Translations under genes and position numbers: made by a program | Notes under the pieces: generated by a model | Databases searched by the model: none | The model's input: the letters and a program-made list of their open reading frames with translations, nothing else | Told to the model about the DNA's origin: nothing | In this document: positions 1 to 9,002 of the stretch, one piece after another | Layout: the number at the start of each line of letters is the position of its first letter | Position numbering within the stretch: the first letter of the stretch is position 1 | Source: Dryocola clanedunensis | Lineage (GTDB): Bacteria > Pseudomonadota > Gammaproteobacteria > Enterobacterales > Enterobacteriaceae | Length of the DNA stretch: 64,000 nucleotides | NCBI RefSeq assembly: GCF_025215155.1 | Contig: NZ_JALHAM010000104.1 | Direction: 5' to 3' (one strand)

Positions 1-781
1 GCTCAAGCGTCAGCCCTTCAATTTCTAACTCTTCCAGACGGCCGCACTGGATAGCGCGCTGTTTGAGCTGTTGCAGTTTGGCAAGCGTGATGCGCTCGTC
101 CATACCCTGCGCCATCATAATTTCCTGCAAAGCCTGAACGGTTCCGGATGCCCCGACGCAGACTTTCCAGCCATGATGTTTAAGTTTCTCAAGAACGGGC
201 TGCAGGACTTCACTGGCGGCCGCTTCGGCGGCGGCGAAGTTCTCTTTTGCCAGATTACGGTCGCTGAAGAAACGCTCAAGCCAGGTGACGCAGCCCATCG
301 ACAAGCTGAAGAGCGCCGTTGTTTGTGCGCCTGTGCCGGTGACTAATTCCGTGCTGGCGCCGCCAATATCCACAACGAGGCGCTGATCGGCTCCGCCGGT
401 AGTATGGGCAACACCCTGATAAATAAGACGTGCTTCTTCTTCGCCGCGAATAATTTGCACAGGACAGCCCAGGATTTGCTCGGCTTTCTCTATGAATACG
501 TGAGCGTTGGTTGCAAGACGCAGCGTTGCCGTAGCAACAACGCGGATTTGCGTTTGGGGAATATCTTGTAGACGTTCAGCGAACAAGCGCAGACATTGCC
601 AGCCGCGCTCCATAGCTTCAGCAGAAAGGGTATTGTCGCTGTTTAAGCCCGCAGCAAGGCGGACTTTTCGCTTGATGCGGGCCAGGGTCTGTATCGTCCC
701 AGCCACCTCACGTACAACTAACATATGGAAACTGTTAGAACCTAAATCAATAGCGGCATACAGTGAGGTGGAGCTGAGCAT
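1..781 (-). CDS. gppA: Guanosine-5'-triphosphate,3'-diphosphate pyrophosphatase (Ppx/GppA family), C-terminus cut by window edge
   Basis: The enzyme converts pppGpp to ppGpp in the stringent response and belongs to the ASKHA-fold exopolyphosphatase family. Read on the minus strand from an ATG at 781-779, the product begins MLSSTSLYAAIDLGSNSFHM, which contains the phosphate-1 loop DLGSNSFHM. Further in comes the glycine-rich VVDIGGASTELV motif. About 260 codons are present of roughly 490 usual for the family, so the C-terminal half lies outside the window. It starts only 6 nt after the rhlB stop, so the two are probably co-transcribed, as in E. coli. The family call is secure. GppA rather than Ppx rests on sequence memory and on the rhlB neighbourhood. 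Confidence 0.95.
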   Translation of the reverse strand, partial: MLSSTSLYAAIDLGSNSFHMLVVREVAGTIQTLARIKRKVRLAAGLNSDNTLSAEAMERGWQCLRLFAERLQDIPQTQIRVVATATLRLATNAHVFIEKAEQILGCPVQIIRGEEEARLIYQGVAHTTGGADQRLVVDIGGASTELVTGTGAQTTALFSLSMGCVTWLERFFSDRNLAKENFAAAEAAASEVLQPVLEKLKHHGWKVCVGASGTVQALQEIMMAQGMDERITLAKLQQLKQRAIQCGRLEELEIEGLTLE

Positions 782-787
782 AGATTT

Positions 788-2059
788 TTAACCTGCGCGA
801 CGACGATTACCACGGGACGCACCGCCACCACGGCGAGGACCATTACCGGAACGGGTACGAGTCAGACGCTTAGGTGGTGGAAGCTCGCTTAACAGTGCTT
901 CTGGTTTGTACTTACTGACTGGAATCGAGTGGCCGATATAGGTTTCGATTGCAGAAAGGTTCAGCGCGTAATCTTCACAGGCCAGGCTGATAGAGTGACC
1001 GCTTGCGCCAGCACGACCAGTACGACCAATGCGGTGAACGTAATCTTCACAGTCATCCGGCAGATCGTAGTTAAAGACGTGCGTGACGGCCGGGATATGC
1101 AGACCGCGGGCGGCAACGTCAGTAGCTACCAGAATGTCCAGATCGCCACGGGTGAACTCATCAAGGATACGCAGGCGTTTTTTCTGTGCGACGTCGCCGG
1201 TCAGCAAGCCAACACGGTGTCCGTCTGCAGCCAGGTGGCCCCAGATATCTTCACAACGGTGCTTGGTGTTAGCAAAGATAATGGCACGGTCTGGCCATTC
1301 TTCTTCGATCAGCGTCTGCAACAGGCGCATTTTTTCGTCGTTAGAAGGGTAGAACAGCTCTTCTTTAATACGGTGGCCGGTTTTCTGCTCCGGCTCAACT
1401 TCCACGTATTCGGCGTTGTTCATCTGTTCAAACGCCAGTTCGCGCACACGATAAGAGAGCGTTGCGGAGAAAAGCATGTTCAGACGCTGAGTGACCGGTG
1501 GCATGCGGCGGAACAACCAGCGGATATCTTTAATGAAGCCCAGGTCGTACATACGGTCGGCTTCGTCCAGCACAACAACCTGAATAGAACCCAAATTAAT
1601 GTGATTTTGCTTGGCATAGTCGATTAAACGACCGGTTGTGCCAATCAGAATATCGACGCCACTTTCCAGCACCTTAAGCTGTTTATCGTAGCCATCGCCA
1701 CCGTATGCCAGGCCGAGTTTCAGGCCCGTGGACTGCGCCAAGGGCTCTGCATCGGAGTGGATCTGCACTGCCAGTTCACGAGTCGGCGCCATAATTAAGG
1801 CACGCGGCTGGTTCACCTGACGGTTCTCTGGAACAGGGTGAGAGAGTAAATAGTGGAACGTTGACGTCAGGAACGCCATCGTTTTGCCAGTTCCTGTTTG
1901 CGCCTGACCTGCAACGTCACGATTCGCCAGCGTCAGCGGTAGTGCCAGTGCCTGAATTGGGGTGCAGTTATGAAAGCCTTTAGTTTCAAGGGCTTCAATC
2001 ACCTTAGGGTGCAGGGCGAAGTCGGAAAACTTCTGTTCGGTCAAATGTGTTTTGCTCAT
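788..2059 (-). CDS. rhlB: ATP-dependent RNA helicase RhlB (DEAD-box)
   Basis: This DEAD-box helicase unwinds structured RNA for the RNase E degradosome. All family motifs are visible in order: Q-motif around residues 29-36, Walker A AQTGTGKT at 53-60, PTREL at 92-96, DEAD at 165-168, SAT at 198-200, then ATDVAARG and HRIGRTGRAG. The tail is rich in Arg and Gly, as in RhlB. At 423 aa it has the usual length (E. coli about 421). It is divergent from trxA and is followed after 6 nt by gppA. The start ATG is supported by the family N-terminus MSKTHLTEQKF. Confidence 0.98.
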   Translation of the reverse strand: MSKTHLTEQKFSDFALHPKVIEALETKGFHNCTPIQALALPLTLANRDVAGQAQTGTGKTMAFLTSTFHYLLSHPVPENRQVNQPRALIMAPTRELAVQIHSDAEPLAQSTGLKLGLAYGGDGYDKQLKVLESGVDILIGTTGRLIDYAKQNHINLGSIQVVVLDEADRMYDLGFIKDIRWLFRRMPPVTQRLNMLFSATLSYRVRELAFEQMNNAEYVEVEPEQKTGHRIKEELFYPSNDEKMRLLQTLIEEEWPDRAIIFANTKHRCEDIWGHLAADGHRVGLLTGDVAQKKRLRILDEFTRGDLDILVATDVAARGLHIPAVTHVFNYDLPDDCEDYVHRIGRTGRAGASGHSISLACEDYALNLSAIETYIGHSIPVSKYKPEALLSELPPPKRLTRTRSGNGPRRGGGASRGNRRRAG

Positions 2060-2177
2060 AGTGTGGTAGAATATCAGCTAACTATTGCTTTACGAAAGCG
2101 TATCCGGTGAAATAAAGTCATCCTTAAGTTGGTTAATGCTACACCAACAAGGTAGACATAATCCTGTGGAGTAGAAC

Positions 2178-2507
2178 ATGAGCGATAAAATTATTCACCT
2201 GACTGACGACAGTTTCGACACGGACGTACTAAAAGCTGACGGGTTGATCCTCGTTGATTTCTGGGCAGAGTGGTGTGGTCCTTGCAAAATGATCGCCCCG
2301 ATTCTTGATGAAATCGCTGATGAATTTCAGGGCAAACTGACTGTTGCTAAACTGAACATCGATGAGAACCCGGGCACCGCGCCTCGTTATGGCATCCGCG
2401 GTATCCCTACGCTGCTGCTGTTTAAGAACGGTGAAGTGGCCGCCACCAAAGTTGGTGCGCTGTCAAAAGGCCAGTTAAAAACTTTCCTGGAAAGTAATCT
2501 GGCTTAA
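2178..2507 (+). CDS. trxA: Thioredoxin 1
   Basis: Cytoplasmic dithiol reductant for ribonucleotide reductase, PAPS reductase, methionine sulfoxide reductases and others. The 109-aa product has the redox-active WCGPC motif with cysteines at residues 33 and 36, and the cis-proline segment RGIPTLLLF. A GTGGAG Shine-Dalgarno sequence precedes the ATG. It stands alone, divergent from rhlB and upstream of the rho leader. Length and sequence are almost identical to E. coli TrxA. Confidence 0.99.
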   Translation: MSDKIIHLTDDSFDTDVLKADGLILVDFWAEWCGPCKMIAPILDEIADEFQGKLTVAKLNIDENPGTAPRYGIRGIPTLLLFKNGEVAATKVGALSKGQLKTFLESNLA

Positions 2508-2865
2508 TGGGGTCTCAGCCCGGGTGTGCGCGGTTGGCAAATTTTTGCTAGCTGCTGGACGCCCGGCGTCAGTCATGCTAAGTTACTTTTACTGCACCTT
2601 AGAACTTGTCTTAAAGTTTGAACCTTGTAATACCCAATGCTTCCCTTTCGTTATCGCTAAGACACCAATTTTTCAGTGAGCACAGGGTTGCATAATCGAT
2701 TTCGGGCGTATCACCCATTCCGTCGTGTCGTTTCAGTTCTGCGTTTTTCCTATGACCAGGCAGCGATAAGACATGTGGTGCTGGCCATTAAACAGGCATG
2801 GATTTCCTGCCATACCATTCACGAAACATGTTCGAGATTTACCCCGAGTTTAAGAACCCACCATT
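2508..2865 (+). promoter_or_regulatory. rho leader region with a possible degenerate rhoL leader ORF
   Basis: A 358-nt stretch without a convincing long gene precedes rho. In E. coli the rho leader carries the small ORF rhoL and is the site of autogenous Rho-dependent attenuation. Here the codons MTRQR then TAA (2752-2769) match, from memory, the TRQR near the end of E. coli RhoL, but the following Lys codon is a stop and I find no convincing upstream start in that frame. Another frame (from 2676) is open into rho but resembles nothing I know. A regulatory leader is well supported by position; the peptide is not. Confidence 0.55.
2606..2633 (+). promoter_or_regulatory. Candidate sigma-70 promoter for rho
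   Basis: TTGTCT (2606-2611) and TAATAC (2628-2633) are separated by 16 nt. This would give a leader of about 225 nt before rho. Placement is by motif only. Confidence 0.5.
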
Positions 2866-4125
2866 ATGAATCTTACCGAATTAAAGAATACGCCGGTTTC
2901 TGAGCTGATTACTCTCGGCGAAAATATGGGGCTTGAAAATCAGGCCCGCATGCGCAAGCAGGACATTATCTTCTCTATCCTGAAGCAACATGCCAAGAGT
3001 GGCGAAGACATCTTTGGCGATGGTGTGCTGGAGATACTGCAGGACGGATTTGGTTTCCTCCGCTCCGCAGACAGCTCCTACCTCGCCGGTCCCGATGACA
3101 TCTACGTTTCTCCCAGCCAAATCCGCCGTTTCAACCTCCGCACAGGGGATACCATCTCCGGTAAGATTCGTCCGCCGAAAGAAGGTGAGCGTTACTTTGC
3201 CCTGCTGAAAGTAAACGAAGTTAACTATGACAAACCGGAAAATGCGCGTAGCAAAATCCTGTTTGAAAACTTGACCCCGCTGCATGCCAACTCTCGTTTG
3301 CGCATGGAGCGTGGTAACGGTTCTACCGAAGACTTAACGGCTCGCGTACTGGATCTGGCATCGCCAATCGGTCGTGGCCAGCGTGGGCTGATCGTGGCAC
3401 CACCTAAAGCCGGTAAAACCATGCTGCTGCAAAATATCGCCCAGAGCATCGCTTATAACCACCCGGACTGCGTACTGATGGTTCTGCTCATCGACGAACG
3501 CCCGGAAGAAGTGACCGAGATGCAGCGTCTGGTTAAAGGTGAAGTTGTTGCTTCTACCTTTGATGAGCCAGCATCCCGCCACGTTCAGGTAGCCGAAATG
3601 GTTATCGAAAAAGCGAAGCGCCTGGTTGAGCATAAAAAAGACGTTATCATCCTGCTCGACTCCATCACCCGTCTGGCCCGTGCCTACAACACCGTTGTAC
3701 CAGCATCCGGTAAAGTACTGACAGGTGGTGTGGATGCGAACGCCTTGCACCGTCCAAAACGTTTCTTTGGTGCTGCGCGTAACGTGGAAGAGGGCGGCAG
3801 CCTGACCATCATCGCCACCGCACTGGTCGATACCGGTTCTAAAATGGATGAAGTTATCTACGAAGAATTTAAAGGTACCGGCAACATGGAACTGCATCTG
3901 GCGCGTAAAATCGCTGAGAAACGCGTGTTCCCTGCTATCGATTACAATCGTTCTGGTACGCGTAAAGAAGAGCTTCTTACCACTCAGGAAGAGCTGCAGA
4001 AAATGTGGATCCTGCGCAAGATTATTCACCCAATGGGTGAGATCGACGCAATGGAGTTCCTCATTAATAAGTTGGCGATGACGAAAACCAACGATGAGTT
4101 CTTCGATATGATGAAACGCTCGTAA
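2866..4125 (+). CDS. rho: Transcription termination factor Rho
   Basis: Hexameric RNA-dependent ATPase that translocates along nascent RNA and releases RNA polymerase. The 419-aa product has the N-terminal helical domain, then the OB-fold RNA-binding domain with RNP1 GFGFLR at 61-66. The RecA-like motor follows, with Walker A APPKAGKT at 178-185, Walker B ending in LLDSITR and the FFGAARNVEEGGSLTI segment. Length is the same as E. coli Rho. It is preceded by a long leader, consistent with autoregulation, and followed by an intrinsic terminator at 4143-4169 that separates it from the ECA operon. Confidence 0.99.
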   Translation: MNLTELKNTPVSELITLGENMGLENQARMRKQDIIFSILKQHAKSGEDIFGDGVLEILQDGFGFLRSADSSYLAGPDDIYVSPSQIRRFNLRTGDTISGKIRPPKEGERYFALLKVNEVNYDKPENARSKILFENLTPLHANSRLRMERGNGSTEDLTARVLDLASPIGRGQRGLIVAPPKAGKTMLLQNIAQSIAYNHPDCVLMVLLIDERPEEVTEMQRLVKGEVVASTFDEPASRHVQVAEMVIEKAKRLVEHKKDVIILLDSITRLARAYNTVVPASGKVLTGGVDANALHRPKRFFGAARNVEEGGSLTIIATALVDTGSKMDEVIYEEFKGTGNMELHLARKIAEKRVFPAIDYNRSGTRKEELLTTQEELQKMWILRKIIHPMGEIDAMEFLINKLAMTKTNDEFFDMMKRS

Positions 4126-4142
4126 AGAATAAAAACTCGGGG

Positions 4143-4169
4143 AACGCCACGCTTAGACGTGGCGTTTTT
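4143..4169 (+). terminator. Intrinsic terminator of rho
   Basis: A 9-bp stem AACGCCACG / CGTGGCGTT (4143-4151 with 4158-4166) with a 6-nt loop runs into a T tract. The remaining 4170-4367 before wecA holds no gene. It should contain the ECA operon promoter, for which I see no clear consensus match. Confidence 0.9.
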
Positions 4170-4367
4170 CTTTGCTGGTATATACGATATACATGCGACA
4201 TTTGCAGCTAGACACATTCTTTGGCAAAGGATGCCATCTGGGTCTAATAGTAGTCCTGCATGTGATGCGATTAAATAACGAGCGGATTGTTCAGGGATGA
4301 ATCACGTACAATCACATCGGACGGGAACTGAACATCCTGACCTTTTATTTTGCAGAGAGCTTGCATA

Positions 4368-5456
4368 GTGAATTTAATCACCGCTGGTACCGACCTTGTC
4401 TGTATTCTTTTATTTACGACCATTTTTTTATTTTTTGCGCGCAAGGTAGCTAAAAGAGTAGGTCTGGTTGATAAGCCAAACTTCCGAAAACGCCATCAAG
4501 GGCTAATTCCACTTGTGGGCGGTATTTCCGTCTACGCGGGGATCTGTTTCACATTCCTGATAGCAAATTACTACATTCCCCATGCCTGGCTTTATCTAAT
4601 TTGTGCTGGTGTGCTGGTTTTTGTTGGCGCACTGGACGATCGCTACGATATCAGTGTGAAAATAAGAGCATCGGTACAGGCCTTAATCGGTATTGTCATG
4701 ATGGTTGTCGGGAAATTGTATCTCAGCAGTCTTGGCTATATTTTCGGTTCCTGGGAAATGGTGCTGGGCCCGTTTGGCTATTTTCTGACCCTCTTCGCCG
4801 TGTGGGCAGCCATCAATGCTTTCAATATGGTCGATGGCATCGATGGATTACTGGGCGGGCTTTCATGTGTCTCGTTCGCCGCCATGGGGATCATTCTGTT
4901 CTTCGACGGGCAGATTAGTCTGGCGATGTGGTGTTTTGCCATGATTGCGGCCATCGTTCCTTACATCATGCTTAATTTGGGTGTCTTCGGCCGACGCTAT
5001 AAGGTCTTTATGGGAGATGCGGGAAGCACCTTGATTGGCTTTACCGTCATCTGGATCCTGCTCGAAACCACTCAGGGTAAAACCCACCCTATTAGCCCTG
5101 TCACCGCGTTGTGGATTATTGCTATTCCGTTGATGGACATGATTGCCATTATGTATCGTCGCCTGCGGAAAGGAATGAGCCCTTTCTCCCCGGATCGTCA
5201 GCACATACATCACCTGATTATGCGTGCCGGCTTCACCTCCAGACAGGCTTTCGTTCTGATTACCCTCGCAGCAGCCATCCTTGCAACCATCGGCGTAATG
5301 GCAGAATACATACATTCAATCCCCGAGTGGCTAATGTTGGCATTATTCTTGCTTGCATTTGTACTCTATGATTATTGCATTAAACGAGCCTGGAAAGTGG
5401 CCCGCTTTATAAGGCGTTTTAAGCGCCGTCAACGTAGAAACAGCAGCATTTCTTAA
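4368..5456 (+). CDS. wecA: Undecaprenyl-phosphate alpha-N-acetylglucosaminyl 1-phosphate transferase
   Basis: Integral inner-membrane enzyme that moves GlcNAc-1-phosphate from UDP-GlcNAc to undecaprenyl phosphate, the first step of ECA and of many O antigens. The 362-aa protein has about 11 hydrophobic segments. Catalytic loops visible are ALDDRYD, NAFNMVDGIDG and the HIHH motif near RQHIHHLI. The start is a GTG at 4368, giving VNLITAGTDL, which lines up with the E. coli N-terminus. An in-frame TTG 18 nt upstream is less likely. It opens the ECA operon, with wzzE 23 nt downstream. Confidence 0.97.
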   Translation: MNLITAGTDLVCILLFTTIFLFFARKVAKRVGLVDKPNFRKRHQGLIPLVGGISVYAGICFTFLIANYYIPHAWLYLICAGVLVFVGALDDRYDISVKIRASVQALIGIVMMVVGKLYLSSLGYIFGSWEMVLGPFGYFLTLFAVWAAINAFNMVDGIDGLLGGLSCVSFAAMGIILFFDGQISLAMWCFAMIAAIVPYIMLNLGVFGRRYKVFMGDAGSTLIGFTVIWILLETTQGKTHPISPVTALWIIAIPLMDMIAIMYRRLRKGMSPFSPDRQHIHHLIMRAGFTSRQAFVLITLAAAILATIGVMAEYIHSIPEWLMLALFLLAFVLYDYCIKRAWKVARFIRRFKRRQRRNSSIS

Positions 5457-5479
5457 TTCTGAAAGTAATTGGGGAAGTG

Positions 5480-6529
5480 ATGAGACAAAACGTGCCAGGA
5501 AGTAACCCGGGAATGGTAGACAACGAGTTGGACATTCGTGGTTTATTCCGGACACTGTGGAAAGGAAAATTCTGGATAATCGGCATCGCGTTTGCGTTTG
5601 CCCTTATCGCGTTGGTTTATACCTTTTTTGCACGCCAGGAGTGGAGTGCTAATGCGATAACCGACCGGCCAACGGTCAACATGCTGGGAGGCTACTACTC
5701 TCAGCAGCAATTCCTGCGCAATCTGGATGTCCGAGCGAATTCAGTACCGGTTGACCAGCCTTCTGTTATGGATGAAGCCTACAAAGAATTCATCATGCAG
5801 CTGTCTGCTTATGATACCCGTCGCGACTTCTGGCTGCAGACTGACTATTACAAGCAGCGTCAGGTCAAAAACAGCAAGGCCGATGCCGCTCTGCTTGATG
5901 AGATGGTGGATAATATTCAGTTCACCACCGGGGATATCACCCGCAATCTCAACGACAGTGTAAAGCTCATTGCTGAAACCGCAGCGGATGCAAATAACCT
6001 TTTACGTCAGTACATTGCCTTTGCCAGCCAGCGTGCCGCAAGTCACCTGAATGAGGAACTGACGGGGGCGTGGAACGCGCGCACCGTGCAGATGAAAGCT
6101 CAGGTTAAACGCCAGGAAGCGGTTGCAAAGTCAATTTATGACCGAAAAGTGAACAGCGTAGAACAGGCGCTAAAAATCGCCGAACAGCAAAATATTGCCA
6201 GGAGTGAAACAGACGTTCCGGCAGACGAACTTCCCGATTCGGAAATGTTCATGTTGGGCCGCCCAATGCTCCAGGCAAGACTGGAAAGTCTACGTGCAGT
6301 CGGACCTGATTATGACATCGATTACGATCAGAACCGCGCCATGCTGTCCACGCTGAATGTTGGTCCGACCCTCGATCCTCGTTTTCAGACATACCGTTAT
6401 TTACGTACCCCAGAAGAGCCTGTTAAACGTGACAGCCCGCGTCGTGCATTCTTACTGGTCATGTGGGGTGCGGTAGGGGCCCTGATAGGTGCTGGTGTGG
6501 CATTAGCCCGTCGCCCTAAAGTGTTATAA
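5480..6529 (+). CDS. wzzE: ECA polysaccharide chain-length modulator WzzE
   Basis: Polysaccharide co-polymerase of the inner membrane that sets the modal chain length of ECA polymerised by WzyE. The 349-aa product has a cytoplasmic N-terminus, TM1 around residues 30-52 (FWIIGIAFAFALIALVYTFF), a large periplasmic helical domain, and TM2 near the C-terminus with a Pro-rich approach and the segment RAFLLVMWGAVGALIGAG. The ATG at 5480 follows GGGGAAG; an overlapping GTG at 5477 is the alternative. It lies in the ECA operon between wecA and wecB. Confidence 0.96.
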   Translation: MRQNVPGSNPGMVDNELDIRGLFRTLWKGKFWIIGIAFAFALIALVYTFFARQEWSANAITDRPTVNMLGGYYSQQQFLRNLDVRANSVPVDQPSVMDEAYKEFIMQLSAYDTRRDFWLQTDYYKQRQVKNSKADAALLDEMVDNIQFTTGDITRNLNDSVKLIAETAADANNLLRQYIAFASQRAASHLNEELTGAWNARTVQMKAQVKRQEAVAKSIYDRKVNSVEQALKIAEQQNIARSETDVPADELPDSEMFMLGRPMLQARLESLRAVGPDYDIDYDQNRAMLSTLNVGPTLDPRFQTYRYLRTPEEPVKRDSPRRAFLLVMWGAVGALIGAGVALARRPKVL

Positions 6530-6589
6530 CCCCTTTTAAGGTGAAGGCTCGATGGACGATCTTCACCCTATTAACAAAAGAGAATCGCT

Positions 6590-7720
6590 GTGAAAGTGTT
6601 AACAGTTTTTGGCACGCGACCAGAGGCCATCAAAATGGCTCCTTTGGTCCACGCGTTGGCAAAAGACGCGTTTTTTGACGCAAAGGTTTGTGTGACGGCT
6701 CAGCATCGCGAGATGCTGGATCAGGTATTGAGTTTGTTTTCCATCACGCCGGATTACGATCTCAACATTATGAGTCCAGGGCAGGGGTTAACGGAAATAA
6801 CCTGTCGAATTCTGGAAGGCCTGAAGCCCATTCTTGAGTCATTCAAACCCGATGTTGTGTTGGTTCATGGCGACACAACCACCACGGTGGCAACCAGCCT
6901 TGCGGCTTTTTATCAGCGCATTGCTGTCGGCCACGTTGAAGCTGGTCTGCGCACCGGGGATCTCTATTCCCCGTGGCCTGAAGAAGCGAACCGGACGCTA
7001 ACTGGTCATCTTGCGATGTACCATTTTGCGCCGACTGAGAATTCGCGGCAAAACCTGCTACGCGAAAATATCAGCGACAATAAAATTTTTGTTACCGGCA
7101 ATACGGTTATCGATGCGCTGATTTCCGTGCGTGACCGTGTTATGGCGAACGAAGAACTGCGCGTTAGCCTCGCTCAGTGCCATCCGTTCCTCGACGCTTC
7201 GAAGAAACTTATTCTTGTCACCGGCCATCGTCGTGAAAGCTTCGGCGATGGTTTTGAGCGTATTTGCCTGGCGCTGGCGGACATTGCTAAAGAAAACAGC
7301 GATGTGCAGATTGTCTATCCGGTGCACCTCAACCCCAATGTTAGCGAACCGGTAGAGCGCATTCTTGGCGATATAGACAATATAGTGCTGATCAAACCGC
7401 AGGAGTATCTGCCGTTTGTCTACCTGATGAACCATGCTTATCTGATTCTGACGGACTCAGGTGGCATTCAGGAAGAAGCACCGTCGCTCGGCAAGCCCGT
7501 GCTGGTGATGCGCGACACAACGGAACGTCCGGAAGCCGTCAAAGCGGGAACCGTTCGGCTGGTGGGCACAGATCCTTCCGTTATCGTCCGCGAAGTTACG
7601 CGTTTGCTGCGTGATGAAAATGAATACCAGGTTATGAGCCGTGCGCACAATCCGTACGGGGATGGCAGAGCCTGTGACCACATTTTGGCTGCATTGAAAA
7701 AAAGTCAGGTGAAACAATGA
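6590..7720 (+). CDS. wecB: UDP-N-acetylglucosamine 2-epimerase (non-hydrolysing)
   Basis: Converts UDP-GlcNAc to UDP-ManNAc for ECA. The GT-B-like fold is indicated by the start MKVLTVFGTRPEAIKMAPL, by GHVEAGLRTGD and by the UDP-binding segment TDSGGIQEEAPSLGKPVL. At 376 aa the length equals that of the E. coli enzyme. The start is a GTG preceded by AAGAGAA. The stop overlaps the ATG of wecC by 4 nt (ATGA, 7717-7720), which suggests translational coupling. Its product is the substrate of WecC. Confidence 0.98.
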   Translation: MKVLTVFGTRPEAIKMAPLVHALAKDAFFDAKVCVTAQHREMLDQVLSLFSITPDYDLNIMSPGQGLTEITCRILEGLKPILESFKPDVVLVHGDTTTTVATSLAAFYQRIAVGHVEAGLRTGDLYSPWPEEANRTLTGHLAMYHFAPTENSRQNLLRENISDNKIFVTGNTVIDALISVRDRVMANEELRVSLAQCHPFLDASKKLILVTGHRRESFGDGFERICLALADIAKENSDVQIVYPVHLNPNVSEPVERILGDIDNIVLIKPQEYLPFVYLMNHAYLILTDSGGIQEEAPSLGKPVLVMRDTTERPEAVKAGTVRLVGTDPSVIVREVTRLLRDENEYQVMSRAHNPYGDGRACDHILAALKKSQVKQ

Positions 7721-8979
7721 GTTTTACAACCATCTCCGTTATTGGCCTTGGCTATATAGGTTTACCTACGGCGGCAGCGTTTGCCTCCCGTCAGAAAACT
7801 GTAGTCGGTATCGATATCAACCAGGTTGCGGTGGACACCATTAACCGCGGCGCTATCCATATTGTGGAGCCGGACCTGGATAAAGTTGTTAAAACCGCCG
7901 TTGAAGCGGGTTTTTTGCGAGCTAGCACGCAGCCCGTTGAAGCAGATGCTTACCTGATCGCCGTGCCTACACCTTTCCAGGGCGATCACGAACCCGATAT
8001 GGCTTTCGTGAAGTCCGCAGCGGTGTCCATCGCGCCAGTCCTGAAGAAAGGGGCGCTGGTGATTCTGGAGTCTACTTCTCCGGTAGGAGCAACCGAGCAG
8101 ATCGCCGAGTGGCTGGCAGCGTTGCGTCCTGACCTGAGCTTCCCGCACCAGGCAGGCGAAGCGGCGGATATTAACGTGGCCTACTGCCCTGAGCGCGTCC
8201 TACCGGGACAGGTGATGGTTGAGCTTATCAAGAACGACCGTGTGATTGGCGGTATGACGCCAGTCTGTTCGGCGCGTGCCAGCGAACTGTACAAAATCTT
8301 TCTTGAAGGGGAGTGTGTTATCACCAACTCCCGCACGGCAGAAATGTGCAAGCTAACGGAAAACAGCTTCCGTGACGTGAATATCGCTTTTGCGAATGAA
8401 CTGTCGCTAATTTGTGCCGATCAGGGGATTAACGTCTGGGAACTGATTCGCCTGGCGAATCGTCATCCGCGCGTCAACATTCTCCAGCCAGGCCCTGGCG
8501 TGGGTGGGCACTGTATCGCCGTTGACCCGTGGTTCATCGTGGCCCAAAACCCGCAGCAGGCGCGTTTGATTCGTACCGCGCGTGAAGTCAACGACGACAA
8601 GCCGCACTGGGTGATTAACCAGGTTAAAGCTGCCGTGGCTGACAGCCTTGCAGAAAGCGGTCGCCGCGCGAGCGAGCTTAAAATTGCCTGCTTTGGCCTC
8701 GCCTTCAAACCCAATATCGATGATTTACGCGAAAGCCCGGCGATGGAAATTACCCGGATGATTGCCAGCTGGCACAGCGGTGAAACGTTGGTGATCGAGC
8801 CAAACATTCATCAGCTGCCGAAAAAGCTGGAAGGGCAATGTCAGTTAGTATCCCTTGATGCCGCATTACAGCAGGCTGATGTGCTGGTCATGCTCGTCGA
8901 CCATAACGACTTTAAAGCTATCGCAGCGGATAAAATCCAGCAGCGCTGGATTGTCGACACAAAAGGCGTCTGGCGATAA
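7717..8979 (+). CDS. wecC: UDP-N-acetyl-D-mannosamine dehydrogenase
   Basis: NAD-dependent four-electron oxidation of UDP-ManNAc to UDP-ManNAcA, the second ECA sugar donor. The N-terminal Rossmann motif GLGYIGLPTAAAF and the catalytic-cysteine segment GGHCIAVDPWF identify the UDP-sugar 6-dehydrogenase family; the C-terminal UDP-binding domain contains CFGLAFKPNIDDLRESPA. The 420-aa product is full length. The next gene downstream is rffC after only 23 nt. In E. coli rffG and rffH lie between these two genes, so they are absent here. Confidence 0.98.
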   Translation: MSFTTISVIGLGYIGLPTAAAFASRQKTVVGIDINQVAVDTINRGAIHIVEPDLDKVVKTAVEAGFLRASTQPVEADAYLIAVPTPFQGDHEPDMAFVKSAAVSIAPVLKKGALVILESTSPVGATEQIAEWLAALRPDLSFPHQAGEAADINVAYCPERVLPGQVMVELIKNDRVIGGMTPVCSARASELYKIFLEGECVITNSRTAEMCKLTENSFRDVNIAFANELSLICADQGINVWELIRLANRHPRVNILQPGPGVGGHCIAVDPWFIVAQNPQQARLIRTAREVNDDKPHWVINQVKAAVADSLAESGRRASELKIACFGLAFKPNIDDLRESPAMEITRMIASWHSGETLVIEPNIHQLPKKLEGQCQLVSLDAALQQADVLVMLVDHNDFKAIAADKIQQRWIVDTKGVWR

Positions 8980-9002
8980 CTCGCCTCGCTGGGGGGCAAA
9001 TC

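Noticed and set aside
929..1627. A 232-codon plus-strand frame inside rhlB
   Set aside because: Antisense to the DEAD-box core; its sequence mirrors conserved helicase codons and has no homologue I recognise.
2676..2903. A 75-codon plus-strand frame in the rho leader running into rho
   Set aside because: GTG start with poor signal, overlaps the rho start out of frame, Arg/His-rich product with no resemblance to RhoL; treated only as part of the leader.
3334..4029. A 231-codon minus-strand frame inside rho
   Set aside because: Shadow of the Rho motor domain; no start signals and no recognisable domain.
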